NCBI RefSeq assembly: GCF_022869825.1
Contig: NZ_CP094971.1
Span: 745,501 to 809,500, forward strand
DNA length: 64,000 bases
Source: Clostridium sp. BJN0001
GTDB taxonomy: Bacteria; Bacillota; Clostridia; Clostridiales; Clostridiaceae
Direction: 5' to 3'
Position numbers and translations under genes: made by a program. Below the pieces are notes generated by a model. It worked only from the letters and a program-made list of their open reading frames with translations. It was not told the origin of the DNA and searched no databases. This document shows positions 1 to 7,512 of this stretch, piece after piece (positions within the stretch are counted from its first letter, which is position 1; the number at the start of each line of letters is the position of its first letter).

Positions 1-1
1 G

Positions 2-829
2 GATCTTCTAAATAAAGCTATAGTTGAGAAAAATAGCAATCAAATTAAATCTGAAGATAAAGATGAAAATAATTCTCTTTATAAAGAATTTCAGAAGCTT
101 GATATTGATGAAGAATATATTAATGATTTAATTGATAAAGTAAAAAATATTAAGGAAAATTCTGAAGAAAAAAAAGATCCTAAAGAGATATTAAGTGAAG
201 CTTTAAAAGAAGATATAAATATATCATCTGATGATTTAGAAGGAAATGTAGTGCTTGTTGGACCTACAGGTGTTGGAAAGACAACAACAATAGCAAAACT
301 TGCAGGAAGACTTTCTTTAGTAGAAAAAAAGAGAGTTGGTCTTATAACAGTTGATACTTATAGAATTGGAGCAGTAGATCAGCTTAAAACTTATGCTGAG
401 ATAATGAACATACCATTTGAAGTTGTTATAACTGCAAAAGAGATGGAACAGGCTGTAGAGAAGATGTCAAATCTTGATGTTGTTTTAATAGATACAACTG
501 GAAGAAGCAGCAAAAATATTATGCAGATATCAGAACTTCGTACATTTATTACAAAAACTAATCCTTCAAAAGTTGAAATGGTAATAAGTTCTACAACTAA
601 AAATAGTGATATTAAATCAATACTTAAAGGTTACGAAAAACTTGATTATAACAACATAATCATAACAAAATTAGATGAAACTACCACATATGGATGTATA
701 TATAATATATGTAAGGAAGCTGAAAAACCTATACAGTATATGACAATAGGTCAAAATGTTCCTGATGATATGAAAGTACCAGAAAAAGATGAAATTATTC
801 GTTTAATATTAGGAGAAGAAACAATATGA
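2..829 (+). CDS. flhF: Flagellar GTPase FlhF (C-terminal part, 5' end outside window)
   Basis: SRP-type GTPase that places and assembles flagella at the membrane together with FlhG. The frame is open from base 2, so the gene begins upstream and 275 codons are visible. The first ~80 residues are an acidic/lysine-rich linker typical of FlhF. The NG domain follows: G1 P-loop GPTGVGKTT at fragment residues 87-95, then DTYRIGAVDQL, the G3-like DTTGR and the G4 TKLDE. The GTG at 251 is only an internal codon (the V before LVGPTG) and should not be used as a start. The stop overlaps the flhG start (ATGA), which indicates translational coupling. SRP54/FtsY are excluded by the neighbouring flagellar genes. 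Confidence 0.95.
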   Translation, partial: DLLNKAIVEKNSNQIKSEDKDENNSLYKEFQKLDIDEEYINDLIDKVKNIKENSEEKKDPKEILSEALKEDINISSDDLEGNVVLVGPTGVGKTTTIAKLAGRLSLVEKKRVGLITVDTYRIGAVDQLKTYAEIMNIPFEVVITAKEMEQAVEKMSNLDVVLIDTTGRSSKNIMQISELRTFITKTNPSKVEMVISSTTKNSDIKSILKGYEKLDYNNIIITKLDETTTYGCIYNICKEAEKPIQYMTIGQNVPDDMKVPEKDEIIRLILGEETI

Positions 830-1671
830 TAGATCAGGCAGAATCATTAAGAAAATTGGCTAAAGAGGATAAAAAAAGAGCAAAAGTAATTACAGTAACT
901 TCTGGAAAAGGTGGAGTTGGAAAAAGCAATTTTGTTGTTAATCTTGCCATATCTCTTCAGAAAAAAGGAAAAAATGTTTTAATTTTTGATGCTGACCTAG
1001 GAATGGGGAATGATGATGTATTAATGGGACTTTACCCACAATATAATATTTTCGATGCAATATTTACTAATATGGATATAAAAGATATAATAATAGAGGG
1101 CCCTGAAGGTATAAATCTTGTGCCGGCTGGTTCTGGTCTTAATAAAGCCATGCAGCTAAAACCGGAACAAAGAGATGAATTTCTTAAGAAACTTGATGTT
1201 TTAGATGATTACGATTATATATTGATGGATACAGGAGCAGGAGTCAATAAAGATGTACTTGAATTTATTAAAGCATCTGAAAAACTTATTGTAATTACTA
1301 CTCCTGAACCTACTTCAATTACTGATGCATATAGTCTTATAAAAGCTACTGATTATTTTAAACTTAAAACTTCTGCTGATATTATAGTAAATAAGTCTTT
1401 TTCGTATAAAGAAGCTTTAGATACCTTTTCTAAACTCAATAGAACGATAGAACGATTTCTAAATATTAAAGTGAATTATTTAGGAGCAATTTCAGATGAT
1501 AAAAAGCTTGTAATGAGTGTTAGAGCGCAAAGACCTTTTATTATGTCTTATCCACAGTGTGAAGCATCAAAAGATATCGATAACATTTCAAATAAGATAC
1601 TAGGATTGCAATCAGAAAATACACAAGGGGCTAGAGGTGTTTTTAGAAAATTATTTAATATTTTTTCATAA
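826..1671 (+). CDS. flhG: Flagellar number regulator FlhG (MinD/ParA-like ATPase)
   Basis: MinD-family ATPase that partners FlhF and limits flagellar number and position. The deviant Walker A motif KGGVGKS is at residues 28-34, followed by FDADLGMGNDD (Walker A') and LMDTGAG (Walker B). The extreme N-terminus contains DQAESLR (residues 3-9), matching the DQAxxLR motif that in characterised FlhG proteins stimulates the FlhF GTPase; this distinguishes it from plain MinD. Length 281 aa is usual. The C-terminal segment (about KLFNIF) resembles an amphipathic membrane-targeting helix. It overlaps flhF by 4 nt and is followed 15 nt later by the PilZ gene. Confidence 0.94.
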   Translation: MIDQAESLRKLAKEDKKRAKVITVTSGKGGVGKSNFVVNLAISLQKKGKNVLIFDADLGMGNDDVLMGLYPQYNIFDAIFTNMDIKDIIIEGPEGINLVPAGSGLNKAMQLKPEQRDEFLKKLDVLDDYDYILMDTGAGVNKDVLEFIKASEKLIVITTPEPTSITDAYSLIKATDYFKLKTSADIIVNKSFSYKEALDTFSKLNRTIERFLNIKVNYLGAISDDKKLVMSVRAQRPFIMSYPQCEASKDIDNISNKILGLQSENTQGARGVFRKLFNIFS

Positions 1672-1686
1672 TCTTAGGAGGCAAAA

Positions 1687-2328
1687 ATGGAAGGTATCGG
1701 GTTAGAAGTAAATACAAAGCTTGAAATTCAAGGCGAAAAAAAAGGATATAAAAGTATTGTTTTAGATGTTTCAGATGAAAACTTTATGATCAATATTCCA
1801 GTTTCAGATGGAGAGTATATGCTTTTGCATATTGGGGAAGAAGTTGAAATTAACTGCTATTTAGAAAATGGGAGATGTTATAATTTCTTTTCTAAGGTAA
1901 CAGGAAAAGGAAAAGAGAGAAATATTTTATATTATAGATTGAGTACTCCTTTTAACATAAGAAAGATTCAAAGAAGAAATTTCTTTAGAGTTAGTGTTAT
2001 AAAAGAAGTAAAATATAAGATAATTACTAATTTAAATAAAGAAGAGATTAATGATTTACAATATAGACATGCTACTTTAATAGATTTAAGTGGTGGAGGA
2101 TTAAAGATAAAAATAAAAGAAAAAATACAAAAGGGAGAAAAAATCCAGATAAAGTTTAAGGTTAAAAATACTGAACTTGAGCTTAAAGGAGAGGTTGTCA
2201 GATTAGAATATTCTGAATATAAAGAAAGAGTGTGTGGAATTAAATTTATAGATATAACACAGTGTCAGAGTGATAAAATTATTGAGGAATTATTCTGCAT
2301 AATGAGAAAACAGAGAGCAAATCTTTAG
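1687..2328 (+). CDS. YcgR-like PilZ-domain protein (c-di-GMP-responsive flagellar brake)
   Basis: A 213-aa protein with an N-terminal YcgR-type beta-barrel (residues ~5-90) and a C-terminal PilZ domain. Both c-di-GMP-binding signatures are visible: RRNFFR at 96-101 (RxxxR type) and DLSGGG at 133-138 (D/NxSxxG type). In the family, ligand-bound protein acts on the motor or MotA to slow swimming. It is preceded by TAGGAGG with good spacing and lies inside the flagellar operon, between flhG and the sigma-28 gene, a common clostridial position. The function is inferred from the domains and context; the binding residues look intact. Confidence 0.88.
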   Translation: MEGIGLEVNTKLEIQGEKKGYKSIVLDVSDENFMINIPVSDGEYMLLHIGEEVEINCYLENGRCYNFFSKVTGKGKERNILYYRLSTPFNIRKIQRRNFFRVSVIKEVKYKIITNLNKEEINDLQYRHATLIDLSGGGLKIKIKEKIQKGEKIQIKFKVKNTELELKGEVVRLEYSEYKERVCGIKFIDITQCQSDKIIEELFCIMRKQRANL

Positions 2329-2352
2329 ATAAAAAGGGAGGGGCTTATAGTT

Positions 2353-3078
2353 ATGGCAGCAAAGTTTGCTAAATCAATCGATGAAGGGATAGTAAAGGAA
2401 TATATTCCTCTAGTAAAATATATAGCCTCTAGAACAATGTACGGTAAAAATAATAATTTTGACTTTGAAGATATAGTAAGCTACGGAATGATTGGCCTTA
2501 TTGATGCAGTAAATAAATTTGATGCAGGAAAAGGAATGAAATTCTCATCATATGCAGCTCTTAGAATAAGAGGTTCTATAATAGATCAATTAAGGAAGAT
2601 GAGACCACTTTCTAAAACAGCTATGGACAGGCTTAATGCTTACAATAAAGCGGTTGAAGAATTACAATCAAAGTTTTTAAGAGAACCTTCAACTTTAGAA
2701 ATTGCTAAATATTTAAAAATAGATATTAATGAAGTTGTAGAAATTGAAAATAATATAAATTATATTTCTATGGTTTCACTTGAAAATGTTATTTTTACTG
2801 ATGATGATGATGTAAATTTAATGGGTGTAATTGAGGATAAGAGGAGTCCAAATCCAGATAATATAATAGAAGATAAAGAAAAAGCAGAGATACTAGAAAA
2901 GGCAATTTCAATGCTTAAAGAAAAAGACAGATTAGTTTTAAATCTTTATTATTATGAAGAACTTACTTTAAAAGAGATTGGAAAAATTCTTGAGGTATCA
3001 GAATCAAGAGTGTGTCAGCTTCATAGTAGAGCTATAAGAAATTTAAGAGATTGTATGAAAAAACTTCATTATATTTAA
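2353..3078 (+). CDS. fliA: RNA polymerase sigma factor for flagellar genes (sigma-28, FliA/SigD)
   Basis: 241-aa sigma-70-family factor of the FliA/SigD class that directs late flagellar, chemotaxis and autolysin promoters. Region 2 contains YGMIGLIDAVNKFD and FSSYAALRIRGSIID, and the RIRGSIIDQLRK stretch is characteristic of sigma-28. Region 4 near the C-terminus has LVLNLYYYEELTLKEIG plus the recognition helix VSESRVCQLHSRA. The AGGGAGGGG ribosome site lies ~7 nt before ATG. It is co-transcribed with flhF-flhG and the PilZ gene. I did not find a sigma-28 promoter inside the window. Confidence 0.95.
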   Translation: MAAKFAKSIDEGIVKEYIPLVKYIASRTMYGKNNNFDFEDIVSYGMIGLIDAVNKFDAGKGMKFSSYAALRIRGSIIDQLRKMRPLSKTAMDRLNAYNKAVEELQSKFLREPSTLEIAKYLKIDINEVVEIENNINYISMVSLENVIFTDDDDVNLMGVIEDKRSPNPDNIIEDKEKAEILEKAISMLKEKDRLVLNLYYYEELTLKEIGKILEVSESRVCQLHSRAIRNLRDCMKKLHYI

Positions 3079-3105
3079 TTTTTAATAGAAAAGGTGTGAA
3101 TTTAT

Positions 3106-3546
3106 TTGCCAGTATTTTTAATACTTATAGGATTTTTTCTTATTGTATATGCAGGTATTTCAATAAATAGAGATAAAAAAGTATCTATAAAAAATAATGA
3201 AAAAGTAAAGTCTTTTGATAAAACTCTTAATGAATCTAAAAATAATATATCTTCTGATAAGTTTGAGCTTGGGATATTAAGAAGAGATATTGGAGAGAGT
3301 TTTACTGAACTTCAGATGGAAATAGAAAGCATAAAAAAATTTATAAATATGCCACAAAATATTAAACAAGATGATAAAAAAGACGATAATAATGATAGTG
3401 GAGTTATATCAGAAATAAAATTTTCATCTAAATCACAGAAAATAAGTAAACTTATTATTTCTGGTATGAGTGATGATGATATATGTAGAAAACTTAAAGT
3501 TGATAAGGGGGAAGTGTTATTAGTAAAAGGATTATTGAAAAAATAA
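3106..3546 (+). CDS. Membrane-anchored HTH-like protein of the flagellar operon (DUF6115-like)
   Basis: 146-aa protein of unknown function with a TTG start behind AAGGTGTG. Residues 1-19 form one membrane segment (PVFLILIGFFLIVYAGISI). A polar linker with a short predicted helix (residues ~50-85) follows. The C-terminal ~40 residues look like a small helix-turn-helix (KISKLIISGMSDDDICRKL, then KVDKGEVLLVKGLLKK), similar to the region-4-like ends of clostridial DUF6115 proteins; that family name is from memory. It lies directly after fliA and its 3' end overlaps the next small ORF by 28 nt. A membrane-tethered helper of the operon is plausible, but no function is established. Confidence 0.7.
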   Translation: MPVFLILIGFFLIVYAGISINRDKKVSIKNNEKVKSFDKTLNESKNNISSDKFELGILRRDIGESFTELQMEIESIKKFINMPQNIKQDDKKDDNNDSGVISEIKFSSKSQKISKLIISGMSDDDICRKLKVDKGEVLLVKGLLKK

Positions 3547-3746
3547 CAAAGCTTATAAAGCTTCTTATTGATAAAAGAGTTTTGCTTGGGATAGGAATAG
3601 GAATTATTATTGCAACTTTGTGCATGACTTTTTATAAATACAAGATATCTTTATCTGACAGCGAAATAGAGCAGAGGGCAAGAGATCTTGGAATGAATTA
3701 TCAAAGTGAATTTAAAGCAGTATTAAAGGGAGATGAGAGTAACTAA
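3519..3746 (+). CDS. Small membrane protein, probable ATT start, in flagellar operon
   Basis: 75-codon ORF that fills the apparent gap between the DUF6115-like gene and the first rod gene. No ATG/GTG/TTG starts the full frame; an ATT at 3519 lies 7 nt after AAGGGGG (3505-3511). The alternative is TTG at 3567-3590 range, inside the hydrophobic stretch, giving about 54 residues. The product has a basic amphipathic N-terminus (SKRIIEKITKLIKLLIDKR), one membrane helix (VLLGIGIGIIIATLCMTFY) and a soluble tail with SDSEIEQRARDLGM. The tail wording resembles the helix seen in many small clostridial envelope proteins, including some YceG-like ones. The stop (TAA) shares its last base with the next ATG, strong evidence of a real coupled gene. 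Function unknown. Confidence 0.72.
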   Translation: MSKRIIEKITKLIKLLIDKRVLLGIGIGIIIATLCMTFYKYKISLSDSEIEQRARDLGMNYQSEFKAVLKGDESN

Positions 3747-4519
3747 TGATCAGAAGTTTTTATACAACAGTTTCTGGACTTATTACACTTCAAAATGAAC
3801 AGGAAACTATAACAAATAATTTAGCTAATATAAATAATAACGGTTTTAAAAAATCTCAGCTTACAAAGCAGAGTTTTGACGATGTACTTCTATCAAATAG
3901 ACAGAAAGTTTCAGGAAAAGATTATGTAAGAAATAACATAGGAAATTTAAATCTTGGAGTAAAGGTAAATACAGTTAAGACTATGCATACACAAGGCCCT
4001 TTTAAGACCACAGAGAGTCCTTCTGATTTTGGAATAGATGGAAGAGGCTTTTTTGTAATAAGAGATGGTAATCAGCAGATGTACACAAGAGATGGTAATT
4101 TCAAAATTAGTACTGATGGATATTTAACTACAAATGATGGCTATGAGGTACTTGGAAGAAATAATCAAACTGGAGAAATAGAACCTATATATGTGGGTGA
4201 TCATAAATTTACATTAGATGGAGATAATGGTCTTAGAATGGAAGATATAGGTGCTACACCAGATACACTTCTTACAGCTGATTTTCAGTCTTATGATAAT
4301 TTAAAAGTAGTAGGTAATAATTTTATAACTTCAGATAATCCTATTTATGATGCTAAGGTTACTGCAAGGCAGTATGTGCTTGAAAAATCAAATGTAAATC
4401 CTACAGAAGAGTTTGTAAAGCTTCTTGAAGTAAAAAGACAGTTTGAAACTAATCAGAAGTTTATAAAAATGCAGGATGAAACAGTTGATAAAGCATGTAA
4501 TCAAATTGGAAGAGTTTAA
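3746..4519 (+). CDS. flgF: Flagellar basal-body rod/hook protein (FlgF/FlgG family, FlhO-like)
   Basis: 257-aa axial protein of the flagellar rod. The N-terminus (SFYTTVSGLITLQNEQETI, then NNLANINNNGFKKS) is the flagellar rod signature helix shared by FlgB, C, F, G and E. The C-terminal helix (NPTEEFVKLLEVKRQFETNQ) is the matching family end. The middle has FGIDGRGFFVI and YTRDGNFKI, characteristic of FlgF/FlgG. The start overlaps the preceding stop by 1 nt. It forms a tandem paralogue pair with the next gene, as FlhO/FlhP do in Bacillus and FlgG1/FlgG in C. difficile, so the exact F versus G assignment is uncertain. Exported by the flagellar type III system; no Sec signal. Confidence 0.87.
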   Translation: MIRSFYTTVSGLITLQNEQETITNNLANINNNGFKKSQLTKQSFDDVLLSNRQKVSGKDYVRNNIGNLNLGVKVNTVKTMHTQGPFKTTESPSDFGIDGRGFFVIRDGNQQMYTRDGNFKISTDGYLTTNDGYEVLGRNNQTGEIEPIYVGDHKFTLDGDNGLRMEDIGATPDTLLTADFQSYDNLKVVGNNFITSDNPIYDAKVTARQYVLEKSNVNPTEEFVKLLEVKRQFETNQKFIKMQDETVDKACNQIGRV

Positions 4520-4542
4520 TTTTATGAGAGGAGAATCTTAAC

Positions 4543-5316
4543 ATGATTAATATTTTTAAGACAGCAGAAAGTGGAATGAGTGCATATCAAGAAGAGTTAG
4601 ATCATTTATCAAATGACCTTGTTAATATGAATACAACAGGATACAAAAAGACAGATGTTGGTTTTAAAGAACTTCTTATGGAAAAATTAGATAGAAGAGG
4701 AACTCCTCTTGTTGATAAAACTGCTGTAAATGGAACAGGAGTAAAGACCGGGTATACATATAAAATAAGAACACAAGGAAATTTAATATCAACTGGAGTA
4801 AGTACAGATGTTGCATTAGATGATGATGGACAAGGACTTTTTGCAGTTACATTAAGAGATGGTTCTATTGCATATACAAGAGATGGAAATTTCAAGGTAG
4901 ATAGTACGGGTGTATTAGTTGATTCTATTGGAAGCAGAGTTTATATAGAATATGAGCCTGGAGCATCAGAAGGTGAGCCTAAGCTTTCGTCTAAAGATAT
5001 GACAATAAGTGAAGACGGAGAAATTTCATTAAAACAAGGAGAAGACGAAGTTAAGATAGGAAAAATTCCTGTATTTACTGCAATAGGTGATAGAGCTTTC
5101 TACTCAATAGGTAACAGCTATATGAAACCTCAAGATCCTACAGAAGTTACATTAAGTACGGACTATAGTATGCAGCAAGGAATGCTTGAAAATTCAAATG
5201 TTGATACTACAGAAACAATGACTGATGTAGTTTCCACTTCTCGTGCATTTCAAATGAGTTCTAAAGCACTTGAAGTTGCAGATGAACTTTGGGGAATGAT
5301 AAATAATATGAGATAA
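4543..5316 (+). CDS. flgG: Flagellar basal-body rod protein FlgG-like (FlhP-like)
   Basis: 257-aa distal-rod family protein, paralogue of the gene upstream. N-terminal rod motif MINIFKTAESGMSAYQEEL and NDLVNMNTTGYKKT; central YTRDGNFKV; C-terminal DTTETMTDVVSTSRAFQMS helix and KALEVADELWGMINNMR. The last phrases are typical of FlgG and FlgF ends. Preceded by GAGAGGAG with proper spacing. It is the last gene of the operon; a multi-hairpin repeat with a strong terminator-like stem follows at once. The rod function is well founded; the subtype is by analogy with tandem FlgG pairs. Confidence 0.87.
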   Translation: MINIFKTAESGMSAYQEELDHLSNDLVNMNTTGYKKTDVGFKELLMEKLDRRGTPLVDKTAVNGTGVKTGYTYKIRTQGNLISTGVSTDVALDDDGQGLFAVTLRDGSIAYTRDGNFKVDSTGVLVDSIGSRVYIEYEPGASEGEPKLSSKDMTISEDGEISLKQGEDEVKIGKIPVFTAIGDRAFYSIGNSYMKPQDPTEVTLSTDYSMQQGMLENSNVDTTETMTDVVSTSRAFQMSSKALEVADELWGMINNMR

Positions 5317-5612
5317 TTTCAAATTAACAAAGGACGATGGACAAATGACAAATTAGGAGGTTTCTGCTCAGTCGCAGAAACGTAGAATTTATTGAGCTTT
5401 CGCTTCAGGCGAAAGCTTTAGTTTTTTGCGAGAATCGAAAAAAACCATACAATGAAATTCCGTAGGAATTTCCACCTAAATTGTCCATTGTCCATTGTCA
5501 ATTAGATTGGATTGCCACCTAAATTATCAATTATCCATTATTAATTATCATTTGCACAGTATTTAAACCTGATTTGTCATTTGTCCTTTAACAATTTGTC
5601 ATTTGAACTGTT
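5317..5612 (+). repeat. Multi-hairpin intergenic element, copy A
   Basis: Non-coding element filling the gap after flgG. From left to right: a left arm of GGACAAATGACA-like words (5327-5353); hairpin H1 with stem GTTTCTGC/GCAGAAAC (5360-5381); H2 with stem AGCTTTCGC/GCGAAAGCT and loop TTCAG (5395-5417) plus a T-rich tail; H3 with TTTTTTGCG against an A-rich arm (5422-5444); H4 with GAAATTCC/GGAATTTC (5454-5472); A+T-rich words such as ATTGTCCATTGTC and TTATCAATTATCCATT; and a right arm TTGTCATTTGTCCTTT (about 5575-5590) that is the inverse of the left arm. The same module order recurs near 10060, 19130 and 57200. The remaining bases to 5688 show only the pyrophosphatase leader. Confidence 0.85.
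5395..5427 (+). terminator. Terminator-like hairpin (H2 of copy A) after flgG
   Basis: Nine-pair perfect stem AGCTTTCGC/GCGAAAGCT with a five-base loop, followed by TTAGTTTTTT. This meets the form of a Rho-independent terminator for the flagellar operon. The same hairpin with a T-tract recurs in the other element copies. Confidence 0.7.
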
Positions 5613-5688
5613 CTTTACATTTAAATAATTAACAAGTAAAATAAGAAATGAATATATTAAATGAATTAAAATTTAAGGGGGATTTACA

Positions 5689-7332
5689 TTGAAAGATGTA
5701 GTTTATGTTACTGGACATAAGAATCCGGATTCAGATTCAATATGTGCAGCAATTGCTTATGCAGAATTTAAAAATGATACTACTGATTTAACAGCAGTTC
5801 CAGTAAGACTTGGAAAAGTTAATCAGGAAACACAGTATATTCTTGACAGATTTAAAGTTAAGTCACCAGAATATTTAGAAACATTAAGAGAAAAAGTTGA
5901 AGATTTAAAAATAGATACAGTAGCACCTATTTCTTCAGATATTTCATTAAAAAAAGCATGGAATATAATGAGAGACAGCGGATATAAATCATTACCAGTA
6001 GCTGATAATAACGGAAGACTTACTGGAATAGTATCTGTTTCAAATTTAACTTCTTCATATATGGATATATGGGATAATAATTTATTAGCAAAGAGTAAAA
6101 CTTCTATTGATAATATAATAGATACATTATCTGCAAAATCTATATACATAAATAAAGATACTAAAGTATTTGGTGGAAAAATAACAGTTACAGCAATGAC
6201 ACCTGAAAGTTTAAAAAACATCGTAGAAGAAGGAGACATTGCAATTGTTGGAGATAGAGAAGAAGTACATAAGGCATTAATTGATATAAAAATATCATTA
6301 ATGATAATTACAGGATCTAATAAGCTTGAACCTGGATTATTAGAATCTGCTAAGAAAAATGGAGTTACAGTAATAAGTACACCTCATGATTCTTTCACAG
6401 CTTCAAGACTTATCGTTCAAAGTATTCCAGTAAGCTATGTAATGGTAACTAAGAATGTAATATCATTTTCACTTGATGATTTAGTAGAAGATATTAAGGA
6501 TGTAATGGCACAAACAAGATACCATAGTTATCCTGTAACTGATATTGATGGAAAAGTTGTTGGAACAATTTCAAGATATCATTTAATTTCAAATTATAAA
6601 AAGAAAGTTATTCAAGTTGACCACAATGAAAGAGGACAGTCAGTTGATGGACTTGAAGAAGCACAGATTCTTGAAATAATTGACCATCATAGAATTGCAG
6701 ATATTCAAACAAATAGTCCTATTTACTTTAGAAATGAACCAATAGGAAGTAGTTCAAGTATAGTTGCAAAATGTTTCTTTGAACATGGAATAAGACCATC
6801 TAAGAAGATTGCAGGACTTTTATGTGGAGCTATTATTTCTGATACACTTTTATTTAAGAGCCCAACTTGCACAGAGCAAGATAAAACTTTATGCAAAAAA
6901 CTTGCTGATATTGCAAGAATTGATAATATAGAAGAGTTTGCACAGGAAATGTTTAAGGCAGGAACATCTCTTAAAGGAAAGAGTGTAGATGAAATATTCA
7001 ACTCTGATTTTAAGCCTTTTACAATGGGAGACCATAAAGTTGGTATAGCTCAAGTTAATACAATGGATATAGATGGATTTATGCCTTTAAAAGATGACAT
7101 GATAAAATACATGGGAGATCTAGCAAATGAAAAAGGATATTCTGTTACACTTTTATTATTAACAGATATATTAAAAGAAGGATCTCAGATTTTAGTTGAA
7201 GGAAGCAATCCTGAATTTGTAGAACAAGCTTTTAATGTAAAGCTTGAAGATAAAATGGCATTTTTACCAGGAGTATTATCAAGAAAGAAACAGGTTGTAC
7301 CTCCTCTTACAAATGCAATAAACAACCAGTAA
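5689..7332 (+). CDS. ppaC: Manganese-dependent inorganic pyrophosphatase, family II, with CBS and DRTGG regulatory insert
   Basis: 547-aa cytoplasmic enzyme hydrolysing PPi to two Pi. The DHH catalytic core is split by a regulatory insert. HKNPDSDS at 10-17 gives the first metal ligands and EIIDHHRI near residue 330 the DHH motif; the DHHA2 domain occupies the last ~100 residues. The insert (about 65-310) holds a first CBS repeat (SGYKSLPVADNNGRLTGIV), a DRTGG domain (about residues 205-250) and a second CBS repeat (YHSYPVTDIDGKVVGTISR). In this family AMP/ADP inhibit and ATP or Ap4A activate through the CBS pair. The TTG start has GGGGGA 5 nt upstream. A membrane pyrophosphatase is also present at 55162. 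Confidence 0.93.
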   Translation: MKDVVYVTGHKNPDSDSICAAIAYAEFKNDTTDLTAVPVRLGKVNQETQYILDRFKVKSPEYLETLREKVEDLKIDTVAPISSDISLKKAWNIMRDSGYKSLPVADNNGRLTGIVSVSNLTSSYMDIWDNNLLAKSKTSIDNIIDTLSAKSIYINKDTKVFGGKITVTAMTPESLKNIVEEGDIAIVGDREEVHKALIDIKISLMIITGSNKLEPGLLESAKKNGVTVISTPHDSFTASRLIVQSIPVSYVMVTKNVISFSLDDLVEDIKDVMAQTRYHSYPVTDIDGKVVGTISRYHLISNYKKKVIQVDHNERGQSVDGLEEAQILEIIDHHRIADIQTNSPIYFRNEPIGSSSSIVAKCFFEHGIRPSKKIAGLLCGAIISDTLLFKSPTCTEQDKTLCKKLADIARIDNIEEFAQEMFKAGTSLKGKSVDEIFNSDFKPFTMGDHKVGIAQVNTMDIDGFMPLKDDMIKYMGDLANEKGYSVTLLLLTDILKEGSQILVEGSNPEFVEQAFNVKLEDKMAFLPGVLSRKKQVVPPLTNAINNQ

Positions 7333-7382
7333 ATAATAATTAACAGTTTTATAAGAGAAAACTTCAAAAACTGTGAATTAAT

Positions 7383-7452
7383 AAGGGAAGTATTATATTA
7401 AGATAAAGTTATGCTTTATTTTATGTAATACTTCCTTTTTATTTTTTTAGTA
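7383..7452 (+). terminator. Rho-independent terminator after the pyrophosphatase gene
   Basis: Long stem pairing AAGGGAAGTATTA (from 7383) with TAATACTTCCTTT, with an inner AAAG/CTTT helix and a T-rich tail to about 7450. Ends the pyrophosphatase transcript. Confidence 0.8.
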
Positions 7453-7512
7453 ATAAAAGGAGTAATACAGAACTATATATAAGTATATAAGTTTGTGAGG
7501 AGGAAAAAAATT

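Noticed and set aside
5317-5612. CRISPR array
   Set aside because: The repeated words are hairpin arms in a fixed order, without evenly spaced identical repeats and unique spacers; no cas genes in the window.
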